DNA from: Saprospiraceae bacterium
GTDB taxonomy: Bacteria; Bacteroidota; Bacteroidia; Chitinophagales; Saprospiraceae
Direction of reading: 5' to 3'
Assembly: GCA_016706365.1 (NCBI GenBank)
Contig: JADJJU010000025.1
Span: 62,001 to 126,000, forward strand
Length of the DNA: 64,000 bases
In this document: positions 38,829 to 47,988 of the stretch, one piece after another
Layout: the number at the start of each line of letters is the position of its first letter
Numbering within the stretch: position 1 is the first letter of the stretch
Program-made: the position numbers and the translations under genes
Notes under the pieces: generated by a model
The model's input: only the letters and a program-made list of their open reading frames with translations
The model's database searches: none
Told to the model about the DNA's origin: nothing

Positions 38829-41800
38829 ATGAATTGGAAAAAAACTTTATTAGTTTTATATAACAGCGTCACCTCTACACGTGCAGCAGGGCTATATATT
38901 TTGTTGTTTGCCATAGCTATCGGCACTGCCACATTTGTGGAAAATGATTTCGGAACCAGTGCTGCACAAAAAGTGATCTTTAAGGCCAGATGGTTTGAGG
39001 CACTTCTGGTATTATTCGGTCTATCTATTTTTGCGAATATCATCCGATTCAGGATGATAAAACAAAAAAAATGGGCGGCACTCCTATTTCATTCCGCTAT
39101 AATTATCATAATTATAGGAGCAGGTATAACACGCTACATTGGTACAGAAGGAATGATGCATATCAGGGAAAATGGAAGCAGCAATACCATTCTCTCTTCA
39201 GAAACATATCTCAATTTCAGGTTTCAGGATAAGGGAAAATCTTATTCATTCAGCGAGCCTGTTTATTTTGCTTCTTTGGGAAAGAATAAATTTGATGAAA
39301 CCTATCAGATAGGAAACAACCTATTTCAGGTCAGGCTCAAGGACTTCATCCCAAATCCAAAGGAAGAACTTGTAACAAGTGAAAATGCCACAGCAGTTAT
39401 TAAGATTGTCGTAGCGGGACCCGGCGGCAGAGAAGAATACTTCCTGCGCCAGGGTGAACGGCAAACGATTCACAATACCAATTTTAACTTCACAAATTCA
39501 GTTTTACCCAATGCCTACAATATATTCTATTCGAATGACTCACTTTCCTTCATAACTGACAGAGAAATTAGTCAGATGGTCATGGCTACACAGCAAAGAG
39601 ATGTAATTCCTGCCGGAACAAAGGCTTTGTTGCAGTTGCGGGCTATGTATTCTTACGGAGCTGAAACAGGATTTGTATTTGGTGATTTTAATGCAAAAGG
39701 AGAAACCAAACTCATTTCTGAAAACCTCAAAATGAAAAATGAAAGTTATGCCGGCTTGGTGCTTGAAGTAACTCATAACGGCAAAACTGAAGAAATTCTG
39801 GTGGCAGGAAGAAAGGGTGAACAGGGCCAACCAAGGCCGATACCCGTGGGTAGCGGAAATCTGGCTATCAGTTATGGATCCATGGAAGTGAAATTACCAT
39901 TTGAAATAAGACTCAGAGATTTTATAATGGAACGTTATCCCGGCACAGACAATCCATCATCCTATGCAAGTGAAGTGACAGTCGTGGACCCTGCAAATGG
40001 AGTAAATATGAACTTCAGGATATTTATGAACAATATTCTGGACTATGGGGGTTACAGGTTTTTCCAATCTTCTTTTGACCAGGATGAAGCAGGGACCATT
40101 TTGAGTGTAAACCATGATTTCATTGGCACTTGGGTATCTTATATCGGTTATATTCTATTGACAATAGGGTTGATATTCACCTTCTTCCATAAAAAATCCA
40201 GATTCCAATATTTGTCTCAAAAATTAAATGCACAAAAACGATCTTCCGTGAAGACTTTATTGATATTGCTCATAGCTACTCTTGGTGTCAATATGACGTC
40301 AATGGCTCAGACAGGACAACCACCCATGAAGATCGACAAAGCACTGGCCAGGGAATTTGGTAAGATCGTCGTGCAGGATCACAAAGGCCGTCTCAAGCCG
40401 GTCAATACCATGACCAGTGAGGTGATAAGGAAACTATCGCGCAAGGAAAGCCTCTTCGGGTATACTTCCGATCAGATTTTCCTCGCCATGTTATCCGCAC
40501 CGGCTGATTGGGAGGGTGTTCAACTCATCTATGTGACAGATCATCCCCAACTCAAAGAATTGATAGGGACTTCAGATAAATATGTGAGTTACAGACAATT
40601 TTTTGATCAGGAAGGACAATACAAACTCAGGGACATCATCCGTCAGTCACAGATGATGAATCCTAAAGATCAGGGGACTTTTGAAAAAGCAGTCATAAAA
40701 ACAGACGAAAAAGTAAACATAGCCAATATGGTATTTTCTGGAAGGTTATTAAAGATCTTTCCCATCCCCGATGATCCCGGCAATACATGGATATCGCCGG
40801 CTGATGTGAGGGAAGCTCCTTCTATTCCTCCGGTAATAGCTGATATGAACCAAATCTTTATTAACTACATGACCACCTTCCAGCAAGGCGGACAGGATCC
40901 ACAGGGACAAATCAACAAGATCAGTGAATTTCAGAAAAGGTATGCCGCAGCCATTTATCCGTCAGATTCAAAAATAGGCGCAGAGATCCTATTGAACAGA
41001 CTCGATATATTCGGTAAACTCAAAAATATTTACGGCCTTGGCGCCCTGATCATCCTGGGTTTATTTTTTTATACGGTCTTCAGTACGAGAGCCAATAAAA
41101 AGAGGATCACAAAAATTGTATTCTTAACACTCTGTGTCACATTCGCATTTCAAACTCTTGGTCTTGCATTGCGATGGTATGTGTCAGGCAGAGCTCCCTG
41201 GAGCAATGGCTATGAGTCGATGATCTATATATCATGGACTACGATGCTGGCAGGATTGATATTTTCCAGAAAATCCCTTGGAGGAATGGCGGCAACTACC
41301 GTGCTTTCCGCTACGGTGTTATTGGTTGCTGCCATGAGTTGGCTTGATCCGGAGATATCTCCACTTGTGCCTGTTTTGAAATCGTATTGGCTGACGATCC
41401 ATGTTTCCCTGGAGGCCGGAAGTTATGGTTTTCTGATGCTGGGAGCCGTCATAGGTATGTTAAATCTTATACAATACGCTATTACCTCCAGGGCTAAAAA
41501 AGCGACCATTGAAAGATCGATCAAAGAACTGACCATGATCAGTGAGATCACATTGCTGGCAGGATTGGTAATGGTAAGTATTGGAACATATTTGGGTGGA
41601 GTTTGGGCCAACGAGTCATGGGGAAGATATTGGGGCTGGGATGCCAAAGAAACATGGGCCCTCGTTACGATCCTGGTGTATGCCTTTATCCTGCATATGC
41701 GGTTTATTCCCGGCCTTCAAAGCACTTTTGCATTTAATATCGCTTCCCTGTTCGGATTTGCAACGGTGATCATGACCTACTTTGGGGTAAATTATTACCT

Positions 41801-41936
41801 CTCGGGTTTGCATTCATATGCTGCAGGAGATCCGGTTCCTATACCTCCGCAGGTATATTATACAGTGATCTGCCTTTTCATTTTGAGTATAGGGGCATAT
41901 ATAAATTACCGCCGTGTCTATCTGACCAAAAAATAA
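38829..41936 (+). CDS. ccsBA: CcsBA: ResB/CcsA fusion cytochrome c haem lyase (System II)
   Basis: 1,035-residue membrane protein that exports haem and attaches it to CxxCH motifs of c-type cytochromes outside the inner membrane. The N-terminal third is ResB-like: helices around 20-40, 60-75 and 85-105, then a large extracytoplasmic domain with IFMNNILDYGGYRFFQSSFDQD before a helix near 435-455. A second soluble part (about 490-720) precedes the CcsA half, with several helices and the WWD haem-binding motif WGRYWGWDAKETWAL (about 928-942). Conserved histidines are in the final helices (LHMRF, SGLHSY). The gene lies next to a large cytochrome c operon, whose products need this enzyme. Confidence 0.93.
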   Translation: MNWKKTLLVLYNSVTSTRAAGLYILLFAIAIGTATFVENDFGTSAAQKVIFKARWFEALLVLFGLSIFANIIRFRMIKQKKWAALLFHSAIIIIIIGAGITRYIGTEGMMHIRENGSSNTILSSETYLNFRFQDKGKSYSFSEPVYFASLGKNKFDETYQIGNNLFQVRLKDFIPNPKEELVTSENATAVIKIVVAGPGGREEYFLRQGERQTIHNTNFNFTNSVLPNAYNIFYSNDSLSFITDREISQMVMATQQRDVIPAGTKALLQLRAMYSYGAETGFVFGDFNAKGETKLISENLKMKNESYAGLVLEVTHNGKTEEILVAGRKGEQGQPRPIPVGSGNLAISYGSMEVKLPFEIRLRDFIMERYPGTDNPSSYASEVTVVDPANGVNMNFRIFMNNILDYGGYRFFQSSFDQDEAGTILSVNHDFIGTWVSYIGYILLTIGLIFTFFHKKSRFQYLSQKLNAQKRSSVKTLLILLIATLGVNMTSMAQTGQPPMKIDKALAREFGKIVVQDHKGRLKPVNTMTSEVIRKLSRKESLFGYTSDQIFLAMLSAPADWEGVQLIYVTDHPQLKELIGTSDKYVSYRQFFDQEGQYKLRDIIRQSQMMNPKDQGTFEKAVIKTDEKVNIANMVFSGRLLKIFPIPDDPGNTWISPADVREAPSIPPVIADMNQIFINYMTTFQQGGQDPQGQINKISEFQKRYAAAIYPSDSKIGAEILLNRLDIFGKLKNIYGLGALIILGLFFYTVFSTRANKKRITKIVFLTLCVTFAFQTLGLALRWYVSGRAPWSNGYESMIYISWTTMLAGLIFSRKSLGGMAATTVLSATVLLVAAMSWLDPEISPLVPVLKSYWLTIHVSLEAGSYGFLMLGAVIGMLNLIQYAITSRAKKATIERSIKELTMISEITLLAGLVMVSIGTYLGGVWANESWGRYWGWDAKETWALVTILVYAFILHMRFIPGLQSTFAFNIASLFGFATVIMTYFGVNYYLSGLHSYAAGDPVPIPPQVYYTVICLFILSIGAYINYRRVYLTKK

Positions 41937-42032
41937 AATTGCAATGGGTGACTGCCATTAGGTGATCATTTAATCACTATCATCTAAGCTAAGTAATATC
42001 GCTCCTTCAGAGCTCAAATAAATTCTTAATGC

Positions 42033-42060
42033 GACCCGGTGCGTTTCACCGGGCTTTGTA
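42033..42060 (+). terminator. Probable terminator for CcsBA
   Basis: Perfect 7-bp GC-rich stem CCCGGTG/CACCGGG with a 5-base loop, followed by CTTTGT, about 100 bases after the CcsBA stop. The T-tract is short, so confidence is moderate. Confidence 0.45.
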
Positions 42061-42505
42061 ATATATGCCTTTCAGGCAATTTGATGATCAGGTATATATG
42101 ATAATTTTATTCCCATCGCATTTAAAGTATAAATTAATTTACTCTTCTATCTGTGCTCAATCCGGCCTGTAAGGCCACAATTATAAAGCCAAGTGCGCAG
42201 CGCTGGGTTGACTTTAAGTTTTACTGGATAGTTTCAATTGTGCTGGGGTGGCCTTATAAATTTTAGTGAATGAATGTAGAAAATGCCAAAAAATAGTGAG
42301 CGACGCAGTGAGGACACCAACAGGAAGGTGTCATCACAAGGAGCGAAACGGAGGTAGGAATAAATCCCTTTTTAATCCGTACCGTAGTAGATTTCCAGCG
42401 GATGCAAGGAGCCTTTAAATTTCGAGCGTAATTTTTTGAGCATTTTCGGAATGAGTGAGCGTTAAGAAATTTATAGAGCCTTGTCCCGCAATTACTGCGG
42501 GATTG

Positions 42506-42535
42506 TTACTTTTTTGTTTCAAGACAAAAAAGTAA
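42506..42535 (-). terminator. Perfect 12-bp inverted repeat, likely bidirectional terminator
   Basis: TTACTTTTTTGT (42,506-42,517) and ACAAAAAAGTAA (42,524-42,535) with a 6-base loop. It lies 73 bases after the end of the minus-strand cytochrome operon and has T-rich arms on either strand. A second GC-rich hairpin (42,485-42,501) is just beyond it. Confidence 0.5.
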
Positions 42536-42608
42536 GGATAAAGTCATTGTACACTAGATACTCTTTTAATCCGTGAAAATGAATTGTATAAGAGCTAACA
42601 CGTATAAT

Positions 42609-43343
42609 TTATTGCACCGGTTCCGATTCCTCAAGGATAATATTATACTTATATCCTGCCCCAAAATCCTTATTCAACACCACCTTACCTTTGATAGCGA
42701 TGTGTGACCCCAAAGGTATATTGGCAAGGGTAGTGAGGGTCAGGTCCAGATTTTTACCGTCTTTTTTGCTTCCATCCTGCAGGTGGACCCAGTTTCTGCC
42801 CATGATACCGTTATTGACCTTAGCAATTTCGCCATCCACGGTTATAACCTGACCTTCATATTTTTTCATATTAGCAAACAGGTCGGTGATCTTAACAGCA
42901 TCGGCAGCATGAACATGAGGTGCTGAACTTGCTCCTGCTTCCAAAGGATGATTGTGTTCAACTCCCGCATTGTCAATATTGCCACCGGGATGTTGTTGTT
43001 CATCCATCACGCTTGATACCAGATAGATAGTGTCAAAGACCCTTTTAAATTCCTGACTTTCGAAGTTGGTTTTCATAAGTCCTCCTCTGTATATGTAGGG
43101 TTTACCTTTGACAGCATCCACCTTGGCCGTTGCAATCCAGAAATTTTTTCCGGCTTCAGTGACATTCAAATAAGTGTACCTTTCCGTCTGGAGTATTTCA
43201 TTGGCCACCACTCTGTGCACCATAACGTCCATACCGGGTGCTGCTCCACCGGTTGTCATGGGTTGCGAGGTGGTCATACTGTCTGACGCAGCGGTTGTGT
43301 CTTCTACAATGATCTTGGGTTTTTTATCACAACTGATCATCAA
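42609..43343 (-). CDS. OB-fold-like lipoprotein, last gene of the cytochrome operon
   Basis: Lipoprotein with a lipobox (LMISC) and a flexible Ser/Thr/Met-rich linker. A first domain (about 45-120) is followed by a His-containing spacer (NHPLEAG...APHVHA) and a C-terminal OB-fold-like domain (YEGQVITVDGEIAKVNNGIMGRNWVHLQDGS...KGKVVLNKDFG). The annotated frame opens at TTG 43,343/ATG 43,340, which leaves no signal peptide. The hydrophobic stretch YIIVILIPVL is encoded just upstream in frame and begins after an ACG codon at 43,383-43,385 (in-frame TAA farther up). Either ACG is the start or the base is wrong. It overlaps the end of the barrel gene. Role in electron transfer not known. Confidence 0.75.
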   Translation of the reverse strand: MMISCDKKPKIIVEDTTAASDSMTTSQPMTTGGAAPGMDVMVHRVVANEILQTERYTYLNVTEAGKNFWIATAKVDAVKGKPYIYRGGLMKTNFESQEFKRVFDTIYLVSSVMDEQQHPGGNIDNAGVEHNHPLEAGASSAPHVHAADAVKITDLFANMKKYEGQVITVDGEIAKVNNGIMGRNWVHLQDGSKKDGKNLDLTLTTLANIPLGSHIAIKGKVVLNKDFGAGYKYNIILEESEPVQ

Positions 43344-45006
43344 AACGGGGATAAGAATTACAATTATATATTTTAAAGATGTCGTTTTTCTTGCTTTTAA
43401 TTCTGTAGGTTAATGTAACAAAATATCGGTTATAATCTGCCTGCTTCTCAAAAGTGCCTTCATAACTAATTATAAAACTTGTGTTTTTTACCACGATCAT
43501 ATTGAATGATGCTCCAATTATATTGGAAACGTGATTAAATTCTGAACCTAAATATGTATAATTCATATTCCTGTAATTTAATTCCAGCTGGGCCTTTCCA
43601 TGAAAAATATTTTGTGATACGCGCCCTCCGTATATTACAGCTTTATGATAATACGACTCAAGCGTATTAATAGAAATTGAAGTAGTTGTATTTTTAGTTG
43701 GGAATCTGAAAATGGATACATTACCGTAGGTATTGGTAGTGGGTTTACCGGAACCCTCGTACCTGAGGAACTGTGAGACATTGAGGGACAAGAATTTAAA
43801 TGGCGAATACATCACCTGAAATCTGAGTCCCTGACGGGTTTCCTGAGCAAGTAATTGCTCTAAATAGGTCTGAAAAGATTCATAAAAGATGATATTTCTT
43901 CTCTTATCATAAGAGGCTGATACGGAGAGATTTTTCCGTATCCTGTACCTTGCGGAAACATAAATACTGGTCAGTTCTAAATTATTTGATTTGACGTCAT
44001 TGATCTTTTGATACATGTCCAGCTCTGAAGAAAAGAACACATTGAGGTTTTTTACGTAATTGTTATTGTGTTGGAAATATAAAAACCTTCTGTCGGTATT
44101 ACCTGCATTTCTTTGTTCGGCAAAAGCCAGTGATGTCTGAATATATCCCGCATCAGTAGTTTTCTGATGAGATACATATCCTCCCAGTTGAAGTAATTTT
44201 TCATTGAAAGTATAATCGGTAAAATCAGGTCTCGTACCTGCAAAAATTCCTCCGGTCATTTCCTTTCTCTTATACTCATATTTTAATCCATCTATCGCGC
44301 CAATATTGGCTATTGTATTATTTATTTTCCTGCCAACCCAAAGATTGACCTTATCATTTGGATTGTAATTGGCTGCCAGTGTAAATATTTTGAAATCATT
44401 GGCAAAATTGGTTTGTTGGTCTATCCCAAATCTGTACCTGTAAGTCATATAATTATGTACAGAAAATGCAGATCCATCAATATTAATTACATTTAAGGAA
44501 AAGGATGCCCTGTAACGCTGATGATTTTCAGATTCTCCCGGGTTGATGCTGGCATTGGTAGAAAGAGATATCCTGCCTGATACGATTTGTTTTTTATCCG
44601 GTGATGTTTTCTTTTCCTCTGCAGCATCGTGAAGGTTTAAGGAATCCTGATTGTTGACGATGACGGGTATCGTTACGGGTAAACTGTCCGTTCTTTGATC
44701 CGGTATTCCTTTTTTAATGTTCTTTTTATAAAGGATATCATTTTTATTCAATAGTTCACCCGTGATGCTCGCACCAACTGCTGAAATAGAAGATTTCTGA
44801 TTAACTACTATTGCGGGGATCTCAACATTGTTTTTGAGGATAAACAGGGTATCCCCGATTTTTATCTCATCAGTGGTATTAAACCTGACATAAATATTAG
44901 CTGATGTCTTATAGCTGATGGTACCTGTGATTTTATCCTGATCATTCTGACCATAAGAGTAAGTCGCAAGAAATAAAAACACCAACAAAATACTGATCCT
45001 CCACAT
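43327..45006 (-). CDS. Outer-membrane beta-barrel-like protein of the cytochrome operon
   Basis: About 559 residues with a signal peptide (WRISILLVFLFLATYSYGQ). A small N-terminal beta domain (about 20-110: GTISYKTSANIYVRF, IGDTLFIL) is followed by many alternating amphipathic strands (YMTYRYRFGID, VNLWVGRKINNT, YVSARYRIRKNLSVSASYDKRR, RFQVMYSPFKFLSLNVSQFLRYEG, YFVTLTYRIK). This resembles a porin that could carry or surround a cytochrome, as MtrB-type proteins do, but no close family was recognised. ATG at 45,006, 10 bases after the giant cytochrome stop, is preferred over an upstream frame to 45,054. The last 20 residues after RIKSKK look non-native and overlap the next gene. Confidence 0.7.
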   Translation of the reverse strand: MWRISILLVFLFLATYSYGQNDQDKITGTISYKTSANIYVRFNTTDEIKIGDTLFILKNNVEIPAIVVNQKSSISAVGASITGELLNKNDILYKKNIKKGIPDQRTDSLPVTIPVIVNNQDSLNLHDAAEEKKTSPDKKQIVSGRISLSTNASINPGESENHQRYRASFSLNVINIDGSAFSVHNYMTYRYRFGIDQQTNFANDFKIFTLAANYNPNDKVNLWVGRKINNTIANIGAIDGLKYEYKRKEMTGGIFAGTRPDFTDYTFNEKLLQLGGYVSHQKTTDAGYIQTSLAFAEQRNAGNTDRRFLYFQHNNNYVKNLNVFFSSELDMYQKINDVKSNNLELTSIYVSARYRIRKNLSVSASYDKRRNIIFYESFQTYLEQLLAQETRQGLRFQVMYSPFKFLSLNVSQFLRYEGSGKPTTNTYGNVSIFRFPTKNTTTSISINTLESYYHKAVIYGGRVSQNIFHGKAQLELNYRNMNYTYLGSEFNHVSNIIGASFNMIVVKNTSFIISYEGTFEKQADYNRYFVTLTYRIKSKKNDIFKIYNCNSYPRFDDQL

Positions 45007-45016
45007 AATTATTTCT

Positions 45017-46306
45017 TTAGTCCTCTCCATCTGGATGGCATGCAAAACATGCATTGCTGTTATATTGATAATTGTTTACATCTTCATGGTCGTTTTCCAA
45101 CTCGTTCTGATTGTTGTGGCAGTTTAAGCAGTTAAACAGTGAATAGTTATTAGGGTTGGTATGGCATTCCGAACATTGATTCCATTCACCCTCATGTTTC
45201 CCGCTATATATAGGGAAGTACATATCATCGTGGTCGAAAGTAGAAGGCTCCCATGCATTTTGAGTATGACAGTCGACACACGTCGTTGGAAACTGCGCCT
45301 GAGCATGGTTTGGATTTGTGGCACTGTTGTAATCTGACTGGTGACAGCCTATACATGTATTTGGTGTATTATTGTAATTACCGTTTATATGACACGCCAC
45401 GCAATTGTTGGCAATAGCAACGTGAGCTCCCACAAACGGCCATATATTGTTGTGGTTGAAAGTGGAAGGTTCCCAGGCGGAATTATTATGACAATCTGTA
45501 CAATTGATTGAGAATTGATTTGTCACGTGATTCGGATCCGTCGCACTGTTATAATCCGGTTGATGGCAGCCTGCACATGTATTTGGAGTATTATTATAAT
45601 TACCATTGTGGCAAACAACACAATTGTTCGCGATCGCTGCATGAGCTCCTGTGAGCGGATAGATCGTACTGTGGTTAAAGGTGGAAGGTTGCCATGCATT
45701 GTTGGAATGACAGTCTGTACAATTTATTGAAAATTGATTTGTCACGTGATTAGGATTGGTGGTGGAGTTGTAGTCGTCCAGGTGGCAATCTGCACATGTA
45801 TTTGGTGTATTATTATAATTGCCATTTGTGTGGCAGATAATACAGTTATTCGAAATCGCCGCATGAGCACCTGTCAAAGGATAGACATCATTGTGGTTGA
45901 AAGTGGAAGGTTCCCAGGCGGAATTATTATGACAATCTGTACAATTGATTGAGAATTGATTTGTCACGTGATTCGGATCCGTCGCACTGTTATAATCCGG
46001 TTGATGGCAGCCTGCACATGTATTTGGAGTATTATTATAATTACCATTGTGGCAAACTACACAATTGTTCGCGATCGCTGCATGAGCTCCTGTGAGCGGA
46101 TAGATCGTATTGTGGTTAAAGGTGGAAGGTTGCCATGCATTGTTGGAATGACAGTCTGTACAATTTATTGAAAATTGATTTGTCACGTGATTAGGATTGG
46201 TGGTGGAGTTGTAATCGTCCTGGTGGCAACCTGCGCATGTATTTGGTGTATTATTATAATTACCATTTGTGTGGCAAGATAATACAGTTATTCGAAATCG
46301 CCGCAT
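45017..46306 (-). CDS. Giant repeat multihaem cytochrome c, C-terminal fragment
   Basis: The last of five frames that together form one gene from 50,859 to 45,017 (about 1,945 codons). This part has 17 CxxCH haem sites plus one shared with the upstream frame. It contains four of the near-identical 73-74-residue repeats (CVVCHNGNYNNTPNTC, NPNHVTNQFSINCTDCH, PLTGAHAAI) and a distinct end with PIYSGKHEGEWNQCSECH and CFACHPDGED. The first nine residues are spurious: the native frame enters at CIICHTNG near 46,274, where an extra A is present. Predicted periplasmic or surface electron carrier. Confidence 0.8.
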   Translation of the reverse strand: MRRFRITVLSCHTNGNYNNTPNTCAGCHQDDYNSTTNPNHVTNQFSINCTDCHSNNAWQPSTFNHNTIYPLTGAHAAIANNCVVCHNGNYNNTPNTCAGCHQPDYNSATDPNHVTNQFSINCTDCHNNSAWEPSTFNHNDVYPLTGAHAAISNNCIICHTNGNYNNTPNTCADCHLDDYNSTTNPNHVTNQFSINCTDCHSNNAWQPSTFNHSTIYPLTGAHAAIANNCVVCHNGNYNNTPNTCAGCHQPDYNSATDPNHVTNQFSINCTDCHNNSAWEPSTFNHNNIWPFVGAHVAIANNCVACHINGNYNNTPNTCIGCHQSDYNSATNPNHAQAQFPTTCVDCHTQNAWEPSTFDHDDMYFPIYSGKHEGEWNQCSECHTNPNNYSLFNCLNCHNNQNELENDHEDVNNYQYNSNACFACHPDGED

Positions 46307-47162
46307 GAGCTCCTGTCAAAGGATAGACATTATTGTGGTTGAAAGTGGAAGGCTCCCAGGCGGAATTATTATGACAATCTGTACAATTTATTGAAAATTG
46401 ATTTGTCACGTGATTCGGATCCGTCGCACTGTTATAATCCGGTTGGTGGCAGCCTGCACATGTATTTGGAGTATTATTATAATTACCATTGTGGCAAACT
46501 ACACAATTGGAAGCTATTGCCGCGTGCGCCCCTGTCAATGGGTAAACAGTATTGTGGTTAAAGGTGGCAGGTTGCCATGCATTGTTGGAATGACAGTCTG
46601 TACAATTTATTGAAAACTGGTTACTAACGTGATTCGGATTCGTGGTGGAGTTATAGTCGTCCTGGTGGCAACCCGCGCATGTATTTGGTGTATTGTTATA
46701 ATTACCGTTGTGGCAAACCACACAGTTGGAAGCTATTGCTGCGTGCGCCCCTGTCAAAGGATAAACAATATTATGATCGAAACTGGAAGGAGACCATGCA
46801 TTATTATTATGGCAATCCGTACAATTTGTGGAGAACTGATTGACCTGGTGATTCGGATTTGAGGCACTGCTATAATCTGCCGAATGGCAACCTACACAGG
46901 TATTAGGTGTATTATTATAATTGCCGTTGTGACAAACCACACAATTGATAGCTATTGCCGCATGCGCACCCGTCAATGGATAAACAGTATTATGATCAAA
47001 GCTGGAAGGTTGCCATGCATTGTTGGAATGACAGTCTGTACAATTTATTGAAAACTGGTTACTAACGTGATTCCGGATTCGTGGTGGAGTTATAGTCGTC
47101 CTGGTGGCAACCCGCGCATGTATTTGGTGTATTGTTATAATTACCGTTGTGGCAAACCACAC
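46260..47162 (-). CDS. Giant repeat multihaem cytochrome c, fourth fragment
   Basis: Continues the giant cytochrome after an inserted C near 47,073 (native from about NHVSNQFSINC) and ends falsely at CIILPHKW because of an inserted A near 46,276. It carries ten intact CxxCH sites and the first half of an eleventh. The 31 N-terminal residues before NHVSN are out of frame. In neighbouring repeat copies the same places have one base fewer, which identifies the indels. Confidence 0.75.
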   Translation of the reverse strand: MWFATTVIITIHQIHARVATRTTITPPRIRNHVSNQFSINCTDCHSNNAWQPSSFDHNTVYPLTGAHAAIAINCVVCHNGNYNNTPNTCVGCHSADYSSASNPNHQVNQFSTNCTDCHNNNAWSPSSFDHNIVYPLTGAHAAIASNCVVCHNGNYNNTPNTCAGCHQDDYNSTTNPNHVSNQFSINCTDCHSNNAWQPATFNHNTVYPLTGAHAAIASNCVVCHNGNYNNTPNTCAGCHQPDYNSATDPNHVTNQFSINCTDCHNNSAWEPSTFNHNNVYPLTGAHAAISNNCIILPHKW

Positions 47163-47988
47163 AGTTGGAAGCTATTGCTGCGTGCGCCCCTGTCAAAGGA
47201 TAAACAATATTATGATCGAAACTGGAAGGAGACCATGCATTATTATTATGGCAATCCGTACAATTTGTAGAAAACTGATTGGTCTGGTGATTCGGATTTG
47301 TGGCACTGTTATAATCCGGTTGGTGGCAGCCTGCACATGTATTTGGAGTATTATTATAATTACCATTGTGGCAAACAACACAATTGTTCGCGATCGCTGC
47401 ATGAGCTCCTGTCAGTGGATAGACATTGTTGTGATCAAAATTAGAAGGCTCCCATGCACTTTCACTATGGCAGTTAACACAATTTGTAGAAAACTGGCTT
47501 GTTGTGTGATTAGGATTGGTGGTGGAGTTGTAGTCGTCCTGGTGGCAACCTGCGCATGTATTTGGTGTATTATTATAATTACCATTTGTGTGGCAGGTAA
47601 TACAGTTATTCGAAATCGCCGCATGAGCTCCTGCCAAAGGATAGACATTATTGTGGTTGAAAGTGGAAGGCTCCCAGGCAGAATTATTATGACAATCTGT
47701 ACAATTGATTGAGAATTGATTTGTCACGTGATTCGGATCCGTCGCACTGTTATAATCCGGTTGATGGCAGCCTGCACATGTATTTGGAGTATTATTATAA
47801 TTACCATTGTGGCAAACTACACAATTGGAAGCTATTGCCGCATGCGCACCCGTCAATGGATAAACAGTATTATGATCAAAGCTGGAAGGAGACCATGCAT
47901 TATTATTATGGCAATCCGTACAATTTGTAGAAAACTGATTGGTCTGGTGATTCGGATTTGTGGCACTGTTATAATCCGTGTTACACAT
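47062..47988 (-). CDS. Giant repeat multihaem cytochrome c, third fragment
   Basis: Twelve CxxCH sites in four repeats of about 73 residues. It starts after the damaged repeat around 48,000 and ends falsely at NPESR because of the extra C near 47,073. There is no signal peptide and no plausible own start, so it is not an independent gene. Confidence 0.75.
   Translation of the reverse strand: MCNTDYNSATNPNHQTNQFSTNCTDCHNNNAWSPSSFDHNTVYPLTGAHAAIASNCVVCHNGNYNNTPNTCAGCHQPDYNSATDPNHVTNQFSINCTDCHNNSAWEPSTFNHNNVYPLAGAHAAISNNCITCHTNGNYNNTPNTCAGCHQDDYNSTTNPNHTTSQFSTNCVNCHSESAWEPSNFDHNNVYPLTGAHAAIANNCVVCHNGNYNNTPNTCAGCHQPDYNSATNPNHQTNQFSTNCTDCHNNNAWSPSSFDHNIVYPLTGAHAAIASNCVVCHNGNYNNTPNTCAGCHQDDYNSTTNPESR

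Larger units (their letters stand above)
41937..42608. other. Gene-free intergenic region rich in small hairpins
   Basis: 672 bases between two convergent genes. It contains several tight palindromes: CCCGGTG...CACCGGG (42,035-42,053), TGCCT-TTC-AGGCA (42,066-42,078), GGCCT-GTA-AGGCC (42,164-42,176), CCCGCA...TGCGGG (42,485-42,501) and a 12-bp perfect repeat (42,506-42,535). The stretch 42,288-42,480 has gene-free text with repeated GAGCG/GTGAGCG words. No open frame with coding character was seen. Confidence 0.65.

Noticed and set aside
42609..43343. Copper or metal chaperone because of the NHP...HVH histidines
   Set aside because: The histidines lie in a low-complexity spacer and the folded part looks OB-like; there is no known metal-site pattern.
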